Source: Cylindrospermum sp. FACHB-282
GTDB taxonomy: Bacteria; Cyanobacteriota; Cyanobacteriia; Cyanobacteriales; Nostocaceae
NCBI RefSeq assembly: GCF_014697195.1
Contig: NZ_JACJRJ010000007.1
Coordinates: forward strand, 1 to 64,000
DNA length: 64,000 nt
Direction: 5' to 3'
The position numbers and the translations under genes were made by a program. Under the pieces are notes generated by a model. That model searched no databases and was not told where the DNA came from. It saw only the letters and a list, made by a program, of their open reading frames with translations. How positions within the stretch are numbered: the first letter of the stretch is position 1; each line of letters begins with the position of its first letter. Below, piece by piece: positions 26,396 to 36,796 of this stretch.

Positions 26396-27400
26396 ATGAA
26401 AATTGTATTTTTTGGTACTCCCCAATTTTCTGTCCCTACCCTAGATAAATTACTGAATCACCCAGAATTTGAAGTATTAGCTGTTGTTACCCAACCAGAT
26501 AAACGCCGAGAACGGGGGAATAGACTAACACCATCACCTGTAAAAACCTTCGCTAACACTCATAACCTCCCAGTATGGCAACCTGAACGGGTGAAAAAAG
26601 ACACTGAAACTTTAACCCAACTCAAGCAATTAGACGCAGATGTGTTTGTAGTTGTTGCCTATGGACAAATTTTGTCCCGAAAAATCTTAAATATGCCAAA
26701 GTTGGGTTGTATTAATGTGCATGGCTCGATTTTACCTAAGTATCGGGGTGCAGCGCCGATTCAGTGGTGTCTGTATAACGGTGAAGAGGAAACCGGGATC
26801 ACGACCATGTTAATGAATGCGGGGATGGATACGGGGGCTATGCTCCTGAAAGCAATTACACCCATTGAATTACTGGATGATGCTCAAGTTTTAGCGGACT
26901 CCTTAGCCGCAACTGGTGCAGATTTATTGGTGGAAACGCTGTTAAAGCTGGAACGCCAGGAAATTGTGCCTATTCCTCAAGATAATTCCGCAGCGACTTA
27001 TGCGCCATTGATTCAAAAGCAGGATTATGGCTTGGATTGGTCGAAGAGCGCTATCCAATTACACAATCAAATTAGAGGCTTTTACCCTAACTGCACTGCT
27101 ACCTTTCGCAACCAACTACTAAAAATCACCGCCACCGCGCCCCTGGGTGCTGCTTACATTCACGAGCTACCACCAAAATTACAAGAAATAATTCATAAAA
27201 TGCCTGATTTGTCAACTATATCAGGCAAACCGGGGGAAGTGGTCAGTGTCATTAAGGGAATTGGTGCGATCGCCCAAACTGGGGAAGGTTTGCTGCTGTT
27301 GCGAGAGGTTCAGCTAGCTGGTAAACGTCCCCAGTCGGGATGGGATTTTGTAAATGGTAGCCGCTTAACTGTCGGCGAGGTATTTGGTAATGGAAATTAA
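26396..27400 (+). CDS. fmt: Methionyl-tRNA formyltransferase
   Basis: Transfers a formyl group from 10-formyl-THF to Met-tRNA for translation initiation. [15 protein letters not shown] opens the Rossmann-type domain. [33 protein letters not shown] (catalytic Asn and His) and [16 protein letters not shown] (catalytic Asp) follow. The C-terminal OB-like domain starts near residue 205. The 334-residue length is typical. The ATG is at the edge of a TTGACTAAT repeat tract. The gene converges on a small DUF6464 gene. Confidence 0.96.
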   Translation: MKIVFFGTPQFSVPTLDKLLNHPEFEVLAVVTQPDKRRERGNRLTPSPVKTFANTHNLPVWQPERVKKDTETLTQLKQLDADVFVVVAYGQILSRKILNMPKLGCINVHGSILPKYRGAAPIQWCLYNGEEETGITTMLMNAGMDTGAMLLKAITPIELLDDAQVLADSLAATGADLLVETLLKLERQEIVPIPQDNSAATYAPLIQKQDYGLDWSKSAIQLHNQIRGFYPNCTATFRNQLLKITATAPLGAAYIHELPPKLQEIIHKMPDLSTISGKPGEVVSVIKGIGAIAQTGEGLLLLREVQLAGKRPQSGWDFVNGSRLTVGEVFGNGN

Positions 27401-27417
27401 GAATAACTTTTTGTTTC

Positions 27418-27789
27418 TCACTCCTCACGAATAACTTCTAAGTTTTCATAAAAACGGCAAGACTTGCAAGGCCCCTCTGGATTGACTGCACAACGAATAA
27501 GTTCTGAATCAGCATTGTAGCGACAGGTAGCATCACCAATTACCCAGCGTCCCGCTACTAAACTTTTTTCATCTGGTCGTTTAGCGGACTGCACATAAAT
27601 GGCTATATTATGCAAGCTGTAGCGGCCTGATTTTAGTTGGTATCTGTGGCGGCGCTCTAAAACGGCGTAGGTGTTACCTTGAAAATCGAGATAATTTCCT
27701 GGTTGGGGTGTCCAATCGAGTTGCACCCTCCCCAGGGACTGACGCGGGTGCGTCAGAATAACCTCGGTAGGTAAAGAGTCTGGCTCCAT
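27418..27789 (-). CDS. DUF6464 family small protein
   Basis: A 123-residue protein resembling the cyanobacterial DUF6464 family. The N-terminal part is beta-rich (GNYLDFQGNTYAVLERRHRY). The C-terminal part has GDATCRYNADSELIRCAVNP and GPCKSCRFYE, with Cys residues in C-x(n)-C and CxxC spacing that could bind a metal. The function is unknown. It ends 18 bases from the fmt stop in convergent orientation. Confidence 0.75.
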   Translation of the reverse strand: MEPDSLPTEVILTHPRQSLGRVQLDWTPQPGNYLDFQGNTYAVLERRHRYQLKSGRYSLHNIAIYVQSAKRPDEKSLVAGRWVIGDATCRYNADSELIRCAVNPEGPCKSCRFYENLEVIREE

Positions 27790-28106
27790 AAGCTAATGTT
27801 ATTTGATTTACAACATTATAAAGATGGTATCGCAATAGGCTACCTTAGCTAACCGGATTTAGACTATAATTATCGGTTTACCAGATTTGCGAGAAATCTG
27901 TATTCAAACAATATTTGCATTATTTATACCTGGGATTATACGGTAATTGTCTTTAAGAAGCGCCTGAAAAGGAATTTTAAATGGGGCGCGATGGCGTAAC
28001 CGCCCGCTAGAAGCGATGAACACTCGTTACGCTAGAAGACATCGCCGAAATTAGGCTCATCCGTCTTGATTAAGACTAATAGCACCATAGATTTGTTTTT
28101 GCTGAC

Positions 28107-30395
28107 ATGAGTATTAATTACAGACTGCTTACTGATGGAAATCGCGCCTTAAACTTATTTACAGACCGCTACAATTTAATCAGCTTATTTGCTGCCTATT
28201 TGAATGATGAAAGACCAGCGGAAAAAATCTTATTTTTTCATGGTGATGGCGGTAATGGTAAATCTCTACTGCTGAATTTTTTACGGACTCAGTGTTGTAA
28301 GCGGTTACGGTTGGATATTTGGAAAGGACTAAAGAGCAAAGCTGATAGAGAAATAGCAGAATATATTGAAGAATTAGCAGATTCTTGGCAATTTGTCCCA
28401 ATACCAGCAGTTTTACAGGATTTTGGCTCAAGACCAAATGGGGATGATCAACCCCAAGATCCATTTTATGGGCTGCTGGTATTAAGGCGATCGCTTTCTC
28501 GTGCAGCAACAAAATTAAATTATCATTTGCAGTTTCCGTTGTATGACTTTGCTTGCATTTGGTATCTTCAGCAAAAAAACCGCCTCACCCCCGAAAAATT
28601 AAAAGAACTGTTTCCCCCAGAAGAATTTGATTTGCTGATAGAAATTGGTAATGCTGTCAGCGAAACATCTTGGGGAACTATAGGTAAATCAGTATTGGGA
28701 ATTTTCAGCAAGTATTTAGGGGAAAACTTTGTATTGTACTTACAGCAGCGGGGAATCAAAGCAGAAGATGTGCAAGAAATTCGCCAAATGGATGCAGAAA
28801 CCGAATTAATTAACGAACTTCCGCGATATTTGGCTCAAGATTTAAATGCGGCGATGTTCCAAAAGAATGCACCAGGAAGAATTGTACTATTTTTTGATAC
28901 TCACGAAGCCTTTTGGAGTTATCAGCGCAACTTACCAGATACGCTATTTTTTCAAAAAGATGAATGGCTAAGATATTTTTTAGCAGAATTGGAACTAAAA
29001 GCGGGTATAGTCGCAGTAATTGCCGGTAGAGAAGCGCCACGCTGGACTCAAGCTAAGAATTTCCCCATTCATCACTTAGATACTCAATTGGTGAATTGTC
29101 TCTCACCAGTTGATGCTGACGAGTATTTACGACGTGCTGAAATTACGAATGAGGAATTGAGAAAAAGTGCGATCGCCTATGCTAGTTTAGCAGTCAATCA
29201 AGTGCATCCGTTTTTGTTGGGTTTGTGTGCGGATTTGGTATTGCAAGCAAAAGAGCAAAGAGTTAATATTACCCCTGCTGACTTCCCCAAAACACCAGAA
29301 ACAGCAAATAAAGCTGAGATATTAATTAACCGATTGCTGAAATATGCAGATAGAGAAATTGGTTATGCTGTTTATGCTTTAAGTGTCTGTCGAGCATTTA
29401 ACTTTGATATTTATCGCCTTTTAGGTAAAAAATTGCATTTTCAAACGACTAAACCAGCTTTTGAAATCCTCACAGGATTTTCTTTTGTTTGGGATGTAAA
29501 GCAGTTGGGTAAAGACTGGTATTGCATCCACGACTTATTGCCTCCCTTAGACTATGAAGGGGCTAACGAAATTACCCAACAAGCCCATGAGGTGTTAGAA
29601 AAATATTACCGCCAAGAAGGCAAAGTAGCAGAAGCAATTTATCACGCTAACCGTTTGGATTGGTTGCAGGGTGTAAATGAGTGGGTGAAGGTGTTTGACG
29701 AAGCATTGCAAAACAGTCGGTATGAAAAATGCCGTTCACTCTTGAAAATCAGAAATGAAATGGTGATAATGAGCAATTTTCAATTGGGTAGAGTATCCGA
29801 ATCTGAAGGCGATTATTTCGCTATCTTAACTCGATATCAAGAAGCGCAAGAAAAATATTTAGAAGCTGTAGCGGCTTATAAACAAGACCTAAAAATTAAT
29901 CCTGATGATACTGCTACCCTCAACAACTTGGGGAATGCGTTACAAAAATTGGGGGTTTTGCAAACATGGATTTCTCAGTATCATCAAGCATTACAATCTT
30001 ATAGTGAAGTGATCGCTACTTACAAATCAGCTAACTTGGCTTCTGATGACATCTATGCTCTCAACAATTTGGGGATTGTGTTACAAAGTTTGGGTGATAT
30101 CCAAACACAGCTTTCCCAGCATCATCAAGCATTACAATCTTACAATGATGCGATAACAGCTTACAAATCAGCCCTCAACTTGGATCCTGATGACATTTAT
30201 GCTCTCAGCAACTTGGGTAATTCGTTACAAAGTTTGGGTAATTTACTTTTAGAGTTAGCCCAAAAACAAGAAGCTGTCAGATGTTTTCAAGAAGCGGTAA
30301 CTTTATTAAGTCGCTCTTTAGCAATAGCTCCCGGTGGTGAGTATATTCAGAATTTACGAGATGAATTACAAGAATTTCTGGATAATTTAGACTAA
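28107..30395 (+). CDS. P-loop ATPase with C-terminal tetratricopeptide repeats (STAND/AAA-like)
   Basis: A 762-residue protein. The Walker A motif is FFHGDGGNGKSLLLNFL near residues 43-60, and a Walker B-like strand IVLFFDTHEAFW lies near residue 255. A helical region follows with YAVYALSVCRAFN and a winged-helix-like stretch. From about residue 575 there are three TPR units containing NPDDTATLNNLGNALQKLG, DDIYALNNLGIVLQSLG and DDIYALSNLGNSLQSLG. This build (sensor TPRs behind an NTPase) resembles STAND signalling ATPases, some of which serve in defence. No effector domain is evident at the N-terminus, so the output is unknown. It stands alone. Confidence 0.8.
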   Translation: MSINYRLLTDGNRALNLFTDRYNLISLFAAYLNDERPAEKILFFHGDGGNGKSLLLNFLRTQCCKRLRLDIWKGLKSKADREIAEYIEELADSWQFVPIPAVLQDFGSRPNGDDQPQDPFYGLLVLRRSLSRAATKLNYHLQFPLYDFACIWYLQQKNRLTPEKLKELFPPEEFDLLIEIGNAVSETSWGTIGKSVLGIFSKYLGENFVLYLQQRGIKAEDVQEIRQMDAETELINELPRYLAQDLNAAMFQKNAPGRIVLFFDTHEAFWSYQRNLPDTLFFQKDEWLRYFLAELELKAGIVAVIAGREAPRWTQAKNFPIHHLDTQLVNCLSPVDADEYLRRAEITNEELRKSAIAYASLAVNQVHPFLLGLCADLVLQAKEQRVNITPADFPKTPETANKAEILINRLLKYADREIGYAVYALSVCRAFNFDIYRLLGKKLHFQTTKPAFEILTGFSFVWDVKQLGKDWYCIHDLLPPLDYEGANEITQQAHEVLEKYYRQEGKVAEAIYHANRLDWLQGVNEWVKVFDEALQNSRYEKCRSLLKIRNEMVIMSNFQLGRVSESEGDYFAILTRYQEAQEKYLEAVAAYKQDLKINPDDTATLNNLGNALQKLGVLQTWISQYHQALQSYSEVIATYKSANLASDDIYALNNLGIVLQSLGDIQTQLSQHHQALQSYNDAITAYKSALNLDPDDIYALSNLGNSLQSLGNLLLELAQKQEAVRCFQEAVTLLSRSLAIAPGGEYIQNLRDELQEFLDNLD

Positions 30396-30436
30396 TGGAA
30401 AAATGGCAATTATTCTCCTAGCAGATAAAGTTGCTC

Positions 30437-30467
30437 AGATACCCGATTTCTTAGAAATCGGGTATCT
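30437..30467. repeat. 31 bp hairpin related to the core of the 23.9 kb element
   Basis: The 15-base arms AGATACCCGATTTCT and AGAAATCGGGTATCT are separated by one base, 40 bases after the ATPase stop. It differs from the 23.9 kb hairpin at a few paired positions only, so the pairing is preserved. It may also terminate the ATPase transcript. Confidence 0.6.
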
Positions 30468-30492
30468 TGTAGAATTGCGATAGCTTGTGCAA

Positions 30493-30651
30493 ATGCTGAG
30501 TGATAAAAATCCTGGTTCTATCATTAAAAAACGTCAGTGGTTCTGGTTCATTACCAAAACTGTTGAGTATCCACTGTCAGATATTGTTGAGCTAAAAATT
30601 GAAGAAAAACGGCAACGCAACGGTAAAAGCTACAGAGTTAAAACTGACTAG
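30493..30651 (+). pseudogene. Small frame, probably a remnant of a conserved hypothetical gene
   Basis: An open frame of 52 codons encodes KRQWFWFITKTVEYPLSDIV, then ELKIEEKRQRNGKSYRV. The strand-rich pattern looks like the inside of a membrane-associated PH-like domain rather than random sequence, but it is short and ends at a dispersed repeat. I judge it a truncated gene; a true small protein is possible. Confidence 0.35.
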
Positions 30652-30659
30652 AAATTTCT

Positions 30660-30745
30660 TTTAGTCGTCTTTAGACGAATGAGTGCTATTGGACTCAGAA
30701 TTCATTCTGATAGCGCAGGGGGACGTAAGTCATGGCGGTTGTTGA
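30660..30745 (-). repeat. Dispersed repeat, inverted copy of the 14.6 kb family
   Basis: AGTCGTCT-tt-AGACGAAT, then sequence whose complement contains GAATGAATTCTGAG and CAACCGCC, matches 14600-14660 in inverted orientation. No coding content. Confidence 0.55.
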
Positions 30746-31451
<706 letters not shown>

Positions 31452-31679
31452 GGAACTTAAAAAACTCAGTATTTTAGTGTTGAGGACTGAGAAAAGAAGA
31501 AGCAAGAAGTCAATTAGCTAAAACGATTTCTTGATTCTTCACTCAGGACTCAGCACTCAAGACTTTTTTGATGGTCTCAATATGAAACACCTTTGGCGTT
31601 GTCGGGTGTGTACAGTCGCTTCGACAAGGTTATCTTTTTTTGTAAAAGCCTAAAATCTTTAACAATATCTAGTGGTGAG

Positions 31680-31701
31680 AGGAGCAACTTGCTCCTTTTT
31701 T
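31680..31701 (+). terminator. Rho-independent terminator between psaC and glmS
   Basis: AGGAGC-aactt-GCTCCT followed by a T-run, 65 bases before glmS and 230 after the psaC stop. The preceding gap also contains short GACTCAGCACTCA-type repeats. It could end a long psaC 3' region or attenuate glmS. Confidence 0.6.
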
Positions 31702-31766
31702 CTTTGCTTAAATGTCGCGTTCGTGCTAATAACTTAAATCATCCTGAAACCGGAGTGGTGTAAGCA

Positions 31767-33656
31767 ATGTGCGGAATCGTTGGATATATTGGCACTCAAG
31801 CGGCGACAGATATTTTACTCGCTGGGTTGGAAAAGTTGGAGTATAGAGGTTACGATTCTGCGGGAATCGCTACGATTTGGGAAGGTGAGGTACATTGTGT
31901 GCGGGCTAAGGGGAAACTGCTGAACCTGCGTTCTAAGCTCGAACAAATAGAGAACCCAGCCCAACTGGGGATTGGACACACCCGTTGGGCGACTCATGGT
32001 AAACCGGAAGAGTATAACGCCCATCCCCATCTGGATACAGCAAAGCGAGTGGCGGTGGTGCAAAATGGGATTATTGAAAACTACCGCGAGTTACGGGAAC
32101 AGCTAAAAGGGAAAGGACACAAATTTGTTTCGGAAACCGATACAGAGGTGATTCCTCACCTGATAGCGGAGTTTCTCAAGCATTCTCCGGTGGATTCCCT
32201 TTTTGGCTTGTTAGAGGCAGTTCGCGAAGCGGTGAAGAGTCTAGAGGGGGCTTATGCGATCGCAGTTATTTCCGCTGACTACCCCGATGAATTGATTGTA
32301 GTGCGGCAACAAGCCCCCCTGGTGATTGGTTTTGGACAAGGTGAGTTTTTCTGCGCCTCCGATACTCCGGCGATCGCTCCCTACACCAGAGCCGTGCTAC
32401 CTTTAGAAAACGGCGAAATTGCCCGCTTGACCCCTTTAGGCGTTGAGGTTTACAACTTTGCTGGGGAGAGGTTAAAAAAGCACCCCCGCACCCTCAACTG
32501 GAATCCCATCATGGTGGAAAAGCAGGGATTCAAGCATTTTATGCTCAAAGAAATCTATGAGCAACCGGGAGTGGTACGGGCTTGTTTAGAAGCTTACTTG
32601 CAGCCTGAATGGAATGCACAATTAACTAATCAGTCGCCTTTTAAACTTGGTTTACCACCGGAAATTTACGCAGATTTAGAACAGGTTCAAATAGTTGCTT
32701 GCGGTACTAGTTGGCACGCTGCCTTAGTGGGTAAATACTTGCTTGAACAACTGGCGGGGATTCCCACACAGGTGCAGTATGCTTCTGAGTTTCGCTATGC
32801 ACCATCACCCCTAACGCCGAATACACTTACCATTGGCGTAACTCAATCGGGAGAAACCGCCGATACCTTGGCAGCTTTAGCGATGGAAAAAGAACGTCGC
32901 AGCAATAAAGGAGATAAGTATCAGCCGCGACTTTTGGGGATTACCAATCGCCCAGAAAGTACCTTGGGTAATATGGTTGCTCAGATTATCAATACCCACG
33001 GAGGAATTGAAATTGGCGTTGCGGCTACGAAAACTTTTGTCGCCCAACTGATGGCGTTTTATGCTTTAGCTTTGGATTTGGCTTTTCGTCGCCAAACTAT
33101 TACTCTCGATAGGTTAGAGGAAATTCTCGCAGGGTTACACCAGTTACCGGGGAAAATTGAAGCCATTTTAGAAACTCAAGAGCGTTATATTGAGCATTTG
33201 GTACACGACTTTACCGAAACTAAAGATTTTATCTTTGTGGGTAGGGGGATTAATTTTCCCATCGCATTAGAAGGGGCGTTAAAGTTAAAGGAAATCAGCT
33301 ATATTCACGCTGAGGGCTATCCAGCGGGGGAAATGAAGCATGGCCCCATCGCTTTATTGGATACTAAAGTGCCTGTAGTGGCGATCGCTATTCCGGGAAC
33401 TGTCTACGAAAAAGTTATTTCTAACGCCCAAGAAGCAAAAGCCAGAGATTCCCGCTTAATTGGTGTTACTTCTGTCAATCATGGCGAAGCAGCAGAAATC
33501 TTTAACGATTTAATCCCTGTCTCTGAAGTGGAAGAGTTACTTTCCCCCATTCTCACAGTAATTCCCCTGCAATTATTGGCTTATCATATTGCAGCCCGTC
33601 GCGGCTTGGATGTTGATCAACCGAGGAATTTAGCAAAATCTGTAACTGTGGAATAA
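31767..33656 (+). CDS. glmS: Glutamine-fructose-6-phosphate aminotransferase
   Basis: Makes glucosamine-6-phosphate, the first step towards UDP-GlcNAc and peptidoglycan. Catalytic Cys2 follows the start (MCGIVGYIGT). The glutaminase domain has RWATHGKP and the NGIIENY loop. Two SIS domains follow, with ACGTSWHAA, GVTQSGETADT and the terminal [15 protein letters not shown]. At 629 residues it is full length. The last codons are the classical Tn7 attachment region, and here a second copy of them lies 350 bases downstream. Confidence 0.97.
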   Translation: MCGIVGYIGTQAATDILLAGLEKLEYRGYDSAGIATIWEGEVHCVRAKGKLLNLRSKLEQIENPAQLGIGHTRWATHGKPEEYNAHPHLDTAKRVAVVQNGIIENYRELREQLKGKGHKFVSETDTEVIPHLIAEFLKHSPVDSLFGLLEAVREAVKSLEGAYAIAVISADYPDELIVVRQQAPLVIGFGQGEFFCASDTPAIAPYTRAVLPLENGEIARLTPLGVEVYNFAGERLKKHPRTLNWNPIMVEKQGFKHFMLKEIYEQPGVVRACLEAYLQPEWNAQLTNQSPFKLGLPPEIYADLEQVQIVACGTSWHAALVGKYLLEQLAGIPTQVQYASEFRYAPSPLTPNTLTIGVTQSGETADTLAALAMEKERRSNKGDKYQPRLLGITNRPESTLGNMVAQIINTHGGIEIGVAATKTFVAQLMAFYALALDLAFRRQTITLDRLEEILAGLHQLPGKIEAILETQERYIEHLVHDFTETKDFIFVGRGINFPIALEGALKLKEISYIHAEGYPAGEMKHGPIALLDTKVPVVAIAIPGTVYEKVISNAQEAKARDSRLIGVTSVNHGEAAEIFNDLIPVSEVEELLSPILTVIPLQLLAYHIAARRGLDVDQPRNLAKSVTVE

Positions 33657-33817
33657 GTTTGATGGTAGGGTTATTGGGTTTTGTAGAAGAATACAAAAGT
33701 TGAAAAATACATAAAAAAGTTGTACAAATTTTCCTGTGGGTGTATGTACCAATCATCCAGAGGAGAATTTTTAGTGGGTGGGAGCTATTACGGGAAGATC
33801 CCAAATGGATTTAAATT

Positions 33818-34120
<303 letters not shown>

Positions 34121-34247
34121 TTGATATTTGGCAAAATTATCTATTAGGCAAATGGGCAATGCCCACATGAGAAAATTGTAAATTTATCACAATATATAAT
34201 AGAGAAAATTTAACTCTATCAGGATCTGTTTTGTAGATTAAATTGAC

Positions 34248-34894
34248 TCAACTTCTGTGGAGCCTCTTTGCTTTGGGTGTTTTCAGGCTATCCCACCTTT
34301 CTACTGTAGGTCTATACAACCAACTATCTAATTTAGCATCATCAACATAACCTCTCAATTCAGGATCAGGCCAAATATGAAGGCGATCCAAACACCCTAC
34401 CTCTTTTGCTGCTTCTTCAATATCATCCCATTGTCGTTTAAAGTATTCCGCCCATGAGTTTTTAGTCATAATGGAAGTGGTAAACTCTAATCCGGCGGCT
34501 ATCATCCTCTTTCCATTAGTTCCACGAGCATTGATAGGTTCCCAAAAGATTACCTCTGGCTTAAATTTCATGATTTCAGACAAATGTTTTTTGAAATCAT
34601 CTAAAGTCATACTGGGAGGGGTAGGAGCGACTGCAACATACAATCTACACCCAGCTTCATAACCTTTGATTAAAGCTTTATAACGTTATTATTGTCTTTA
34701 TGATCATACATTCCACCCCCACAAAAGCCATCTATAAAAGTAAACTTAGTCACTCCGTAAAGAGCTTTTTTATAAAGTGTAATTACTAGATTTTCAATGT
34801 ATTGTTCAATAATAAGATGCTTGGCTTTAGTATGAGGATCTATTGGAGGAAGAGAGCTGCCATCAGCACACCAGGTGGGTTGTGATCCACTCAT
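34248..34894 (-). pseudogene. Deletion scar joining a TcmP N-terminus to a partner-protein C-terminus
   Basis: The 5' frame (from 34894) resembles the start of three-Cys-motif partner protein TcmP: DPHTKAKHLIIEQYIENL and FTFIDGFCGGGMYD. It stops at 34670. The other frame (ending at 34248) continues with LYVAVAPTPPSM, KPEVIFWEPINARG and LHIWPDPELRGYV. That is not TcmP; it resembles the C-terminal part of the three-Cys/Gp37-Gp68-like protein that TcmP usually accompanies. Both are incomplete, so a deletion probably removed the 3' part of one and the 5' part of the other. The family names are from recall and moderately certain. Confidence 0.55.
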
Positions 34895-35153
34895 GTTAAA
34901 TAACTCCTGAAATAATATTTTTAGCTTTCTTGCTAATAACCAGATATTTAGTAGTCAATTATACCATACAATTTATACACGCAGTGAAAAACTTGATGGT
35001 GTGCTACATAAAACTTTTATATAAAAGCGATATCTGACGATAGATAAACCCAACATCCAGCAAGACGTTAACGGTAAGATACTGTGTTGAACTGTGCGAT
35101 CGCTATTGAATTATATTTCTACAGTAATTGTGGAAAAATAAACAGGATTCATT

Positions 35154-35588
35154 TTAATCTTCCACTTTCTCAGGTGGATGTAGATTTGCACTCGTCAACA
35201 AACGACGTAGATTGACAACACCAGCGCGATTCAAACGCAAAGCTTCAACCGTTACTCGTCCACAAGATGTTTTACCAATGACTTCTGCAAAATCATCGCT
35301 CCAGCCAAAATGCTCGCTCCAAACTTGCAGTCGAGGATTATATAATGCTGTTTTTTCTCCCGTTTTTGGATCAATTCCCTCTGTTTTGGTATGTTTATGA
35401 CCATTACAACCAAAGCAACTCCAGGCAAGATTTTCTAAAACAGTTTCACCACCTGCTTTTCGGGGTTTTATATGTTCAACTGTAAAGCTCTCTGTGGCAA
35501 ATTTTTCGGAACAACGACAATACTCGCAATAACCACGTCCACGAGCAGCAACAACACGCCTAATTGATTCTGTTACTCGCTCCGACAT
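35154..35588 (-). CDS. HNH endonuclease
   Basis: A 144-residue nuclease. It has CEYCRCSEKFATESFTVEHI (zinc-binding CxxC with the HNH His in the VEHI strand), KPRKAGGETVLENLAWSC and CNGHKHTKTEG with a second Cys pair and the last His. These are the standard His-Asn-His elements with a zinc-ribbon support. The C-terminal 50 residues are conserved among cyanobacterial versions of this gene. The ATG overlaps the stop of the upstream gene by one base (TGATG), implying translational coupling. Confidence 0.9.
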   Translation of the reverse strand: MSERVTESIRRVVAARGRGYCEYCRCSEKFATESFTVEHIKPRKAGGETVLENLAWSCFGCNGHKHTKTEGIDPKTGEKTALYNPRLQVWSEHFGWSDDFAEVIGKTSCGRVTVEALRLNRAGVVNLRRLLTSANLHPPEKVED

Positions 35589-35989
35589 CAGGTTACATTA
35601 TTATCTGTAGGTAAAAACTCATTAATCAGCACTTTTAAATCAACTTGACGAAGTTGAGCCAACTGAATCAATGCTTCTGCGCGTTCTGCATCTTGTTGTT
35701 CAATACGGTCAATGTATGTCAGTAGTTCTTGATACTCTGTTTCTGTAATTTCTCCAGTCTCATTTTGCTGACGCAAATAAGATAATTTATCTTGTGCTTC
35801 TGGAGATAACCGATGTTGAATAATTTGCAATAAAGCAGCTTCGCTATTTGGAGTTTTTGGCGTTTCTGTTAGCTGTATAGACTCATGAGAAAGGGATTCT
35901 AAAAATTCAACTGCCTTTACTAAAGATTCTCTCGGTAATTGTTCCAGCAGTGTCATTGCTCTTCGGCGAATTTCTGTAGGTGCAGTCAT
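35588..35989 (-). CDS. Small helical partner protein of the HNH nuclease
   Basis: A 133-residue, almost wholly helical acidic protein. The first 35 residues (RRRAMTLLEQLPRESLVKAV) resemble the N-termini of cyanobacterial antitoxin-like or DUF2281-type proteins. The rest is a helix-rich region with SPEAQDKLSYLRQQNETGEI and ETEYQELLTYIDRIEQQDAE. Its TGA overlaps the nuclease ATG, so the two are made together. A toxin-antitoxin or immunity role is an inference from the pairing; no DNA-binding motif is certain. Confidence 0.7.
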   Translation of the reverse strand: MTAPTEIRRRAMTLLEQLPRESLVKAVEFLESLSHESIQLTETPKTPNSEAALLQIIQHRLSPEAQDKLSYLRQQNETGEITETEYQELLTYIDRIEQQDAERAEALIQLAQLRQVDLKVLINEFLPTDNNVT

Positions 35990-36083
35990 GGGAAACCTGA
36001 CCTCATTTACATATAGCTTAAATTATAACCCAATCAAATTTAAGATAGTTAAACTATGGTAAGCGTTTCAACCAGTGTAAAAT

Positions 36084-36205
36084 GTCAGAATCAGAATTAA
36101 CCAGATTAGAGGATAAACTGGATTATTTTTCATCTTGATATCCTATCTAAGTTCAAATCCTGTTCATCCTTAAATCCTATAAAATCCTATAAATCCAGAT
36201 TTTGA
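36084..36205. repeat. Third copy of the GTCAGAATCAG hairpin repeat
   Basis: Starts GTCAGAATCAGAATTAACC and contains TTCAAATCCTGTTCATCCTT; ends with a partly matching complement, TTTTGAC. It is longer than the copies at 33.8-34.0 kb because of an inserted ATATCCTATCTAAG segment in the loop. The flank after it (TGTGTTTAC) is also shared. Confidence 0.7.
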
Positions 36206-36266
36206 CTGTGTTTACGTTCCCTAAATAAATTTGATTGTTCCTAATGCGTTTTGTTTAGAACGTTAA

Positions 36267-36286
36267 AGACGTTGCATGCAACGTCT
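36267..36286. repeat. 20 bp perfect palindrome
   Basis: AGACGTTGCA followed by its exact complement, then CTCTAC. It is the same family as the palindrome after minE. Confidence 0.6.
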
Positions 36287-36796
36287 CTACACGGGGAAAG
36301 AGTTTCTGTTGTGTGGTTCATTTACCTGAAAATAGCTGTTGAGCAACATCACAATTTTGGTGAAAAGCAACTGATTGTCAGGGGATCTATATATAGATGA
36401 GCCAGTATTCATAAAAACTTATCTCATTAAATATTCCCTATAGATATACTCGTTGTAAAGAAGTATTAAGCAATTCTTATTAAAAAATATTGCAATAGCT
36501 TGATTTAGCTGCTAGGGTGTGTAAGTGCGACAGTAATGGTGAACGCTCGGATAAAAAAGAGGTAAAACTGATGAGCTGTATCCACTCTGCGAATAGTCTT
36601 CGTGTTTGATCAACTATCGTGAAAGCGAGAGGTTTCTGCTGTGTACAGGCAATCAAGAGGTGTTGCAGAATAGTCCAGAAATATCTCGTGTGTCTAGGCT
36701 GAGTTCAGATTTGAATAACAATGCATGATCTGTCTTACTCTGCATCAGAAAGCAAAGAAGGATGCGGTAAGACGCAGATATTGGAGGTTAAAATCC

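Larger units (their letters stand above)
35990..36796. other. Intergenic region with repeats, no gene
   Basis: Divergent promoters of the small partner gene (minus) and the SDR (plus) must lie here. Visible elements are the hairpin repeat at 36084-36205 and the palindrome at 36267-36286. An in-frame ATG at 36725 exists, but the codons up to 36797 do not resemble the SDR family. Confidence 0.5.

Noticed and set aside
31452-31766. glmS ribozyme sought upstream of glmS
   Set aside because: Only a short terminator-like hairpin and repeats; no conserved ribozyme core seen.
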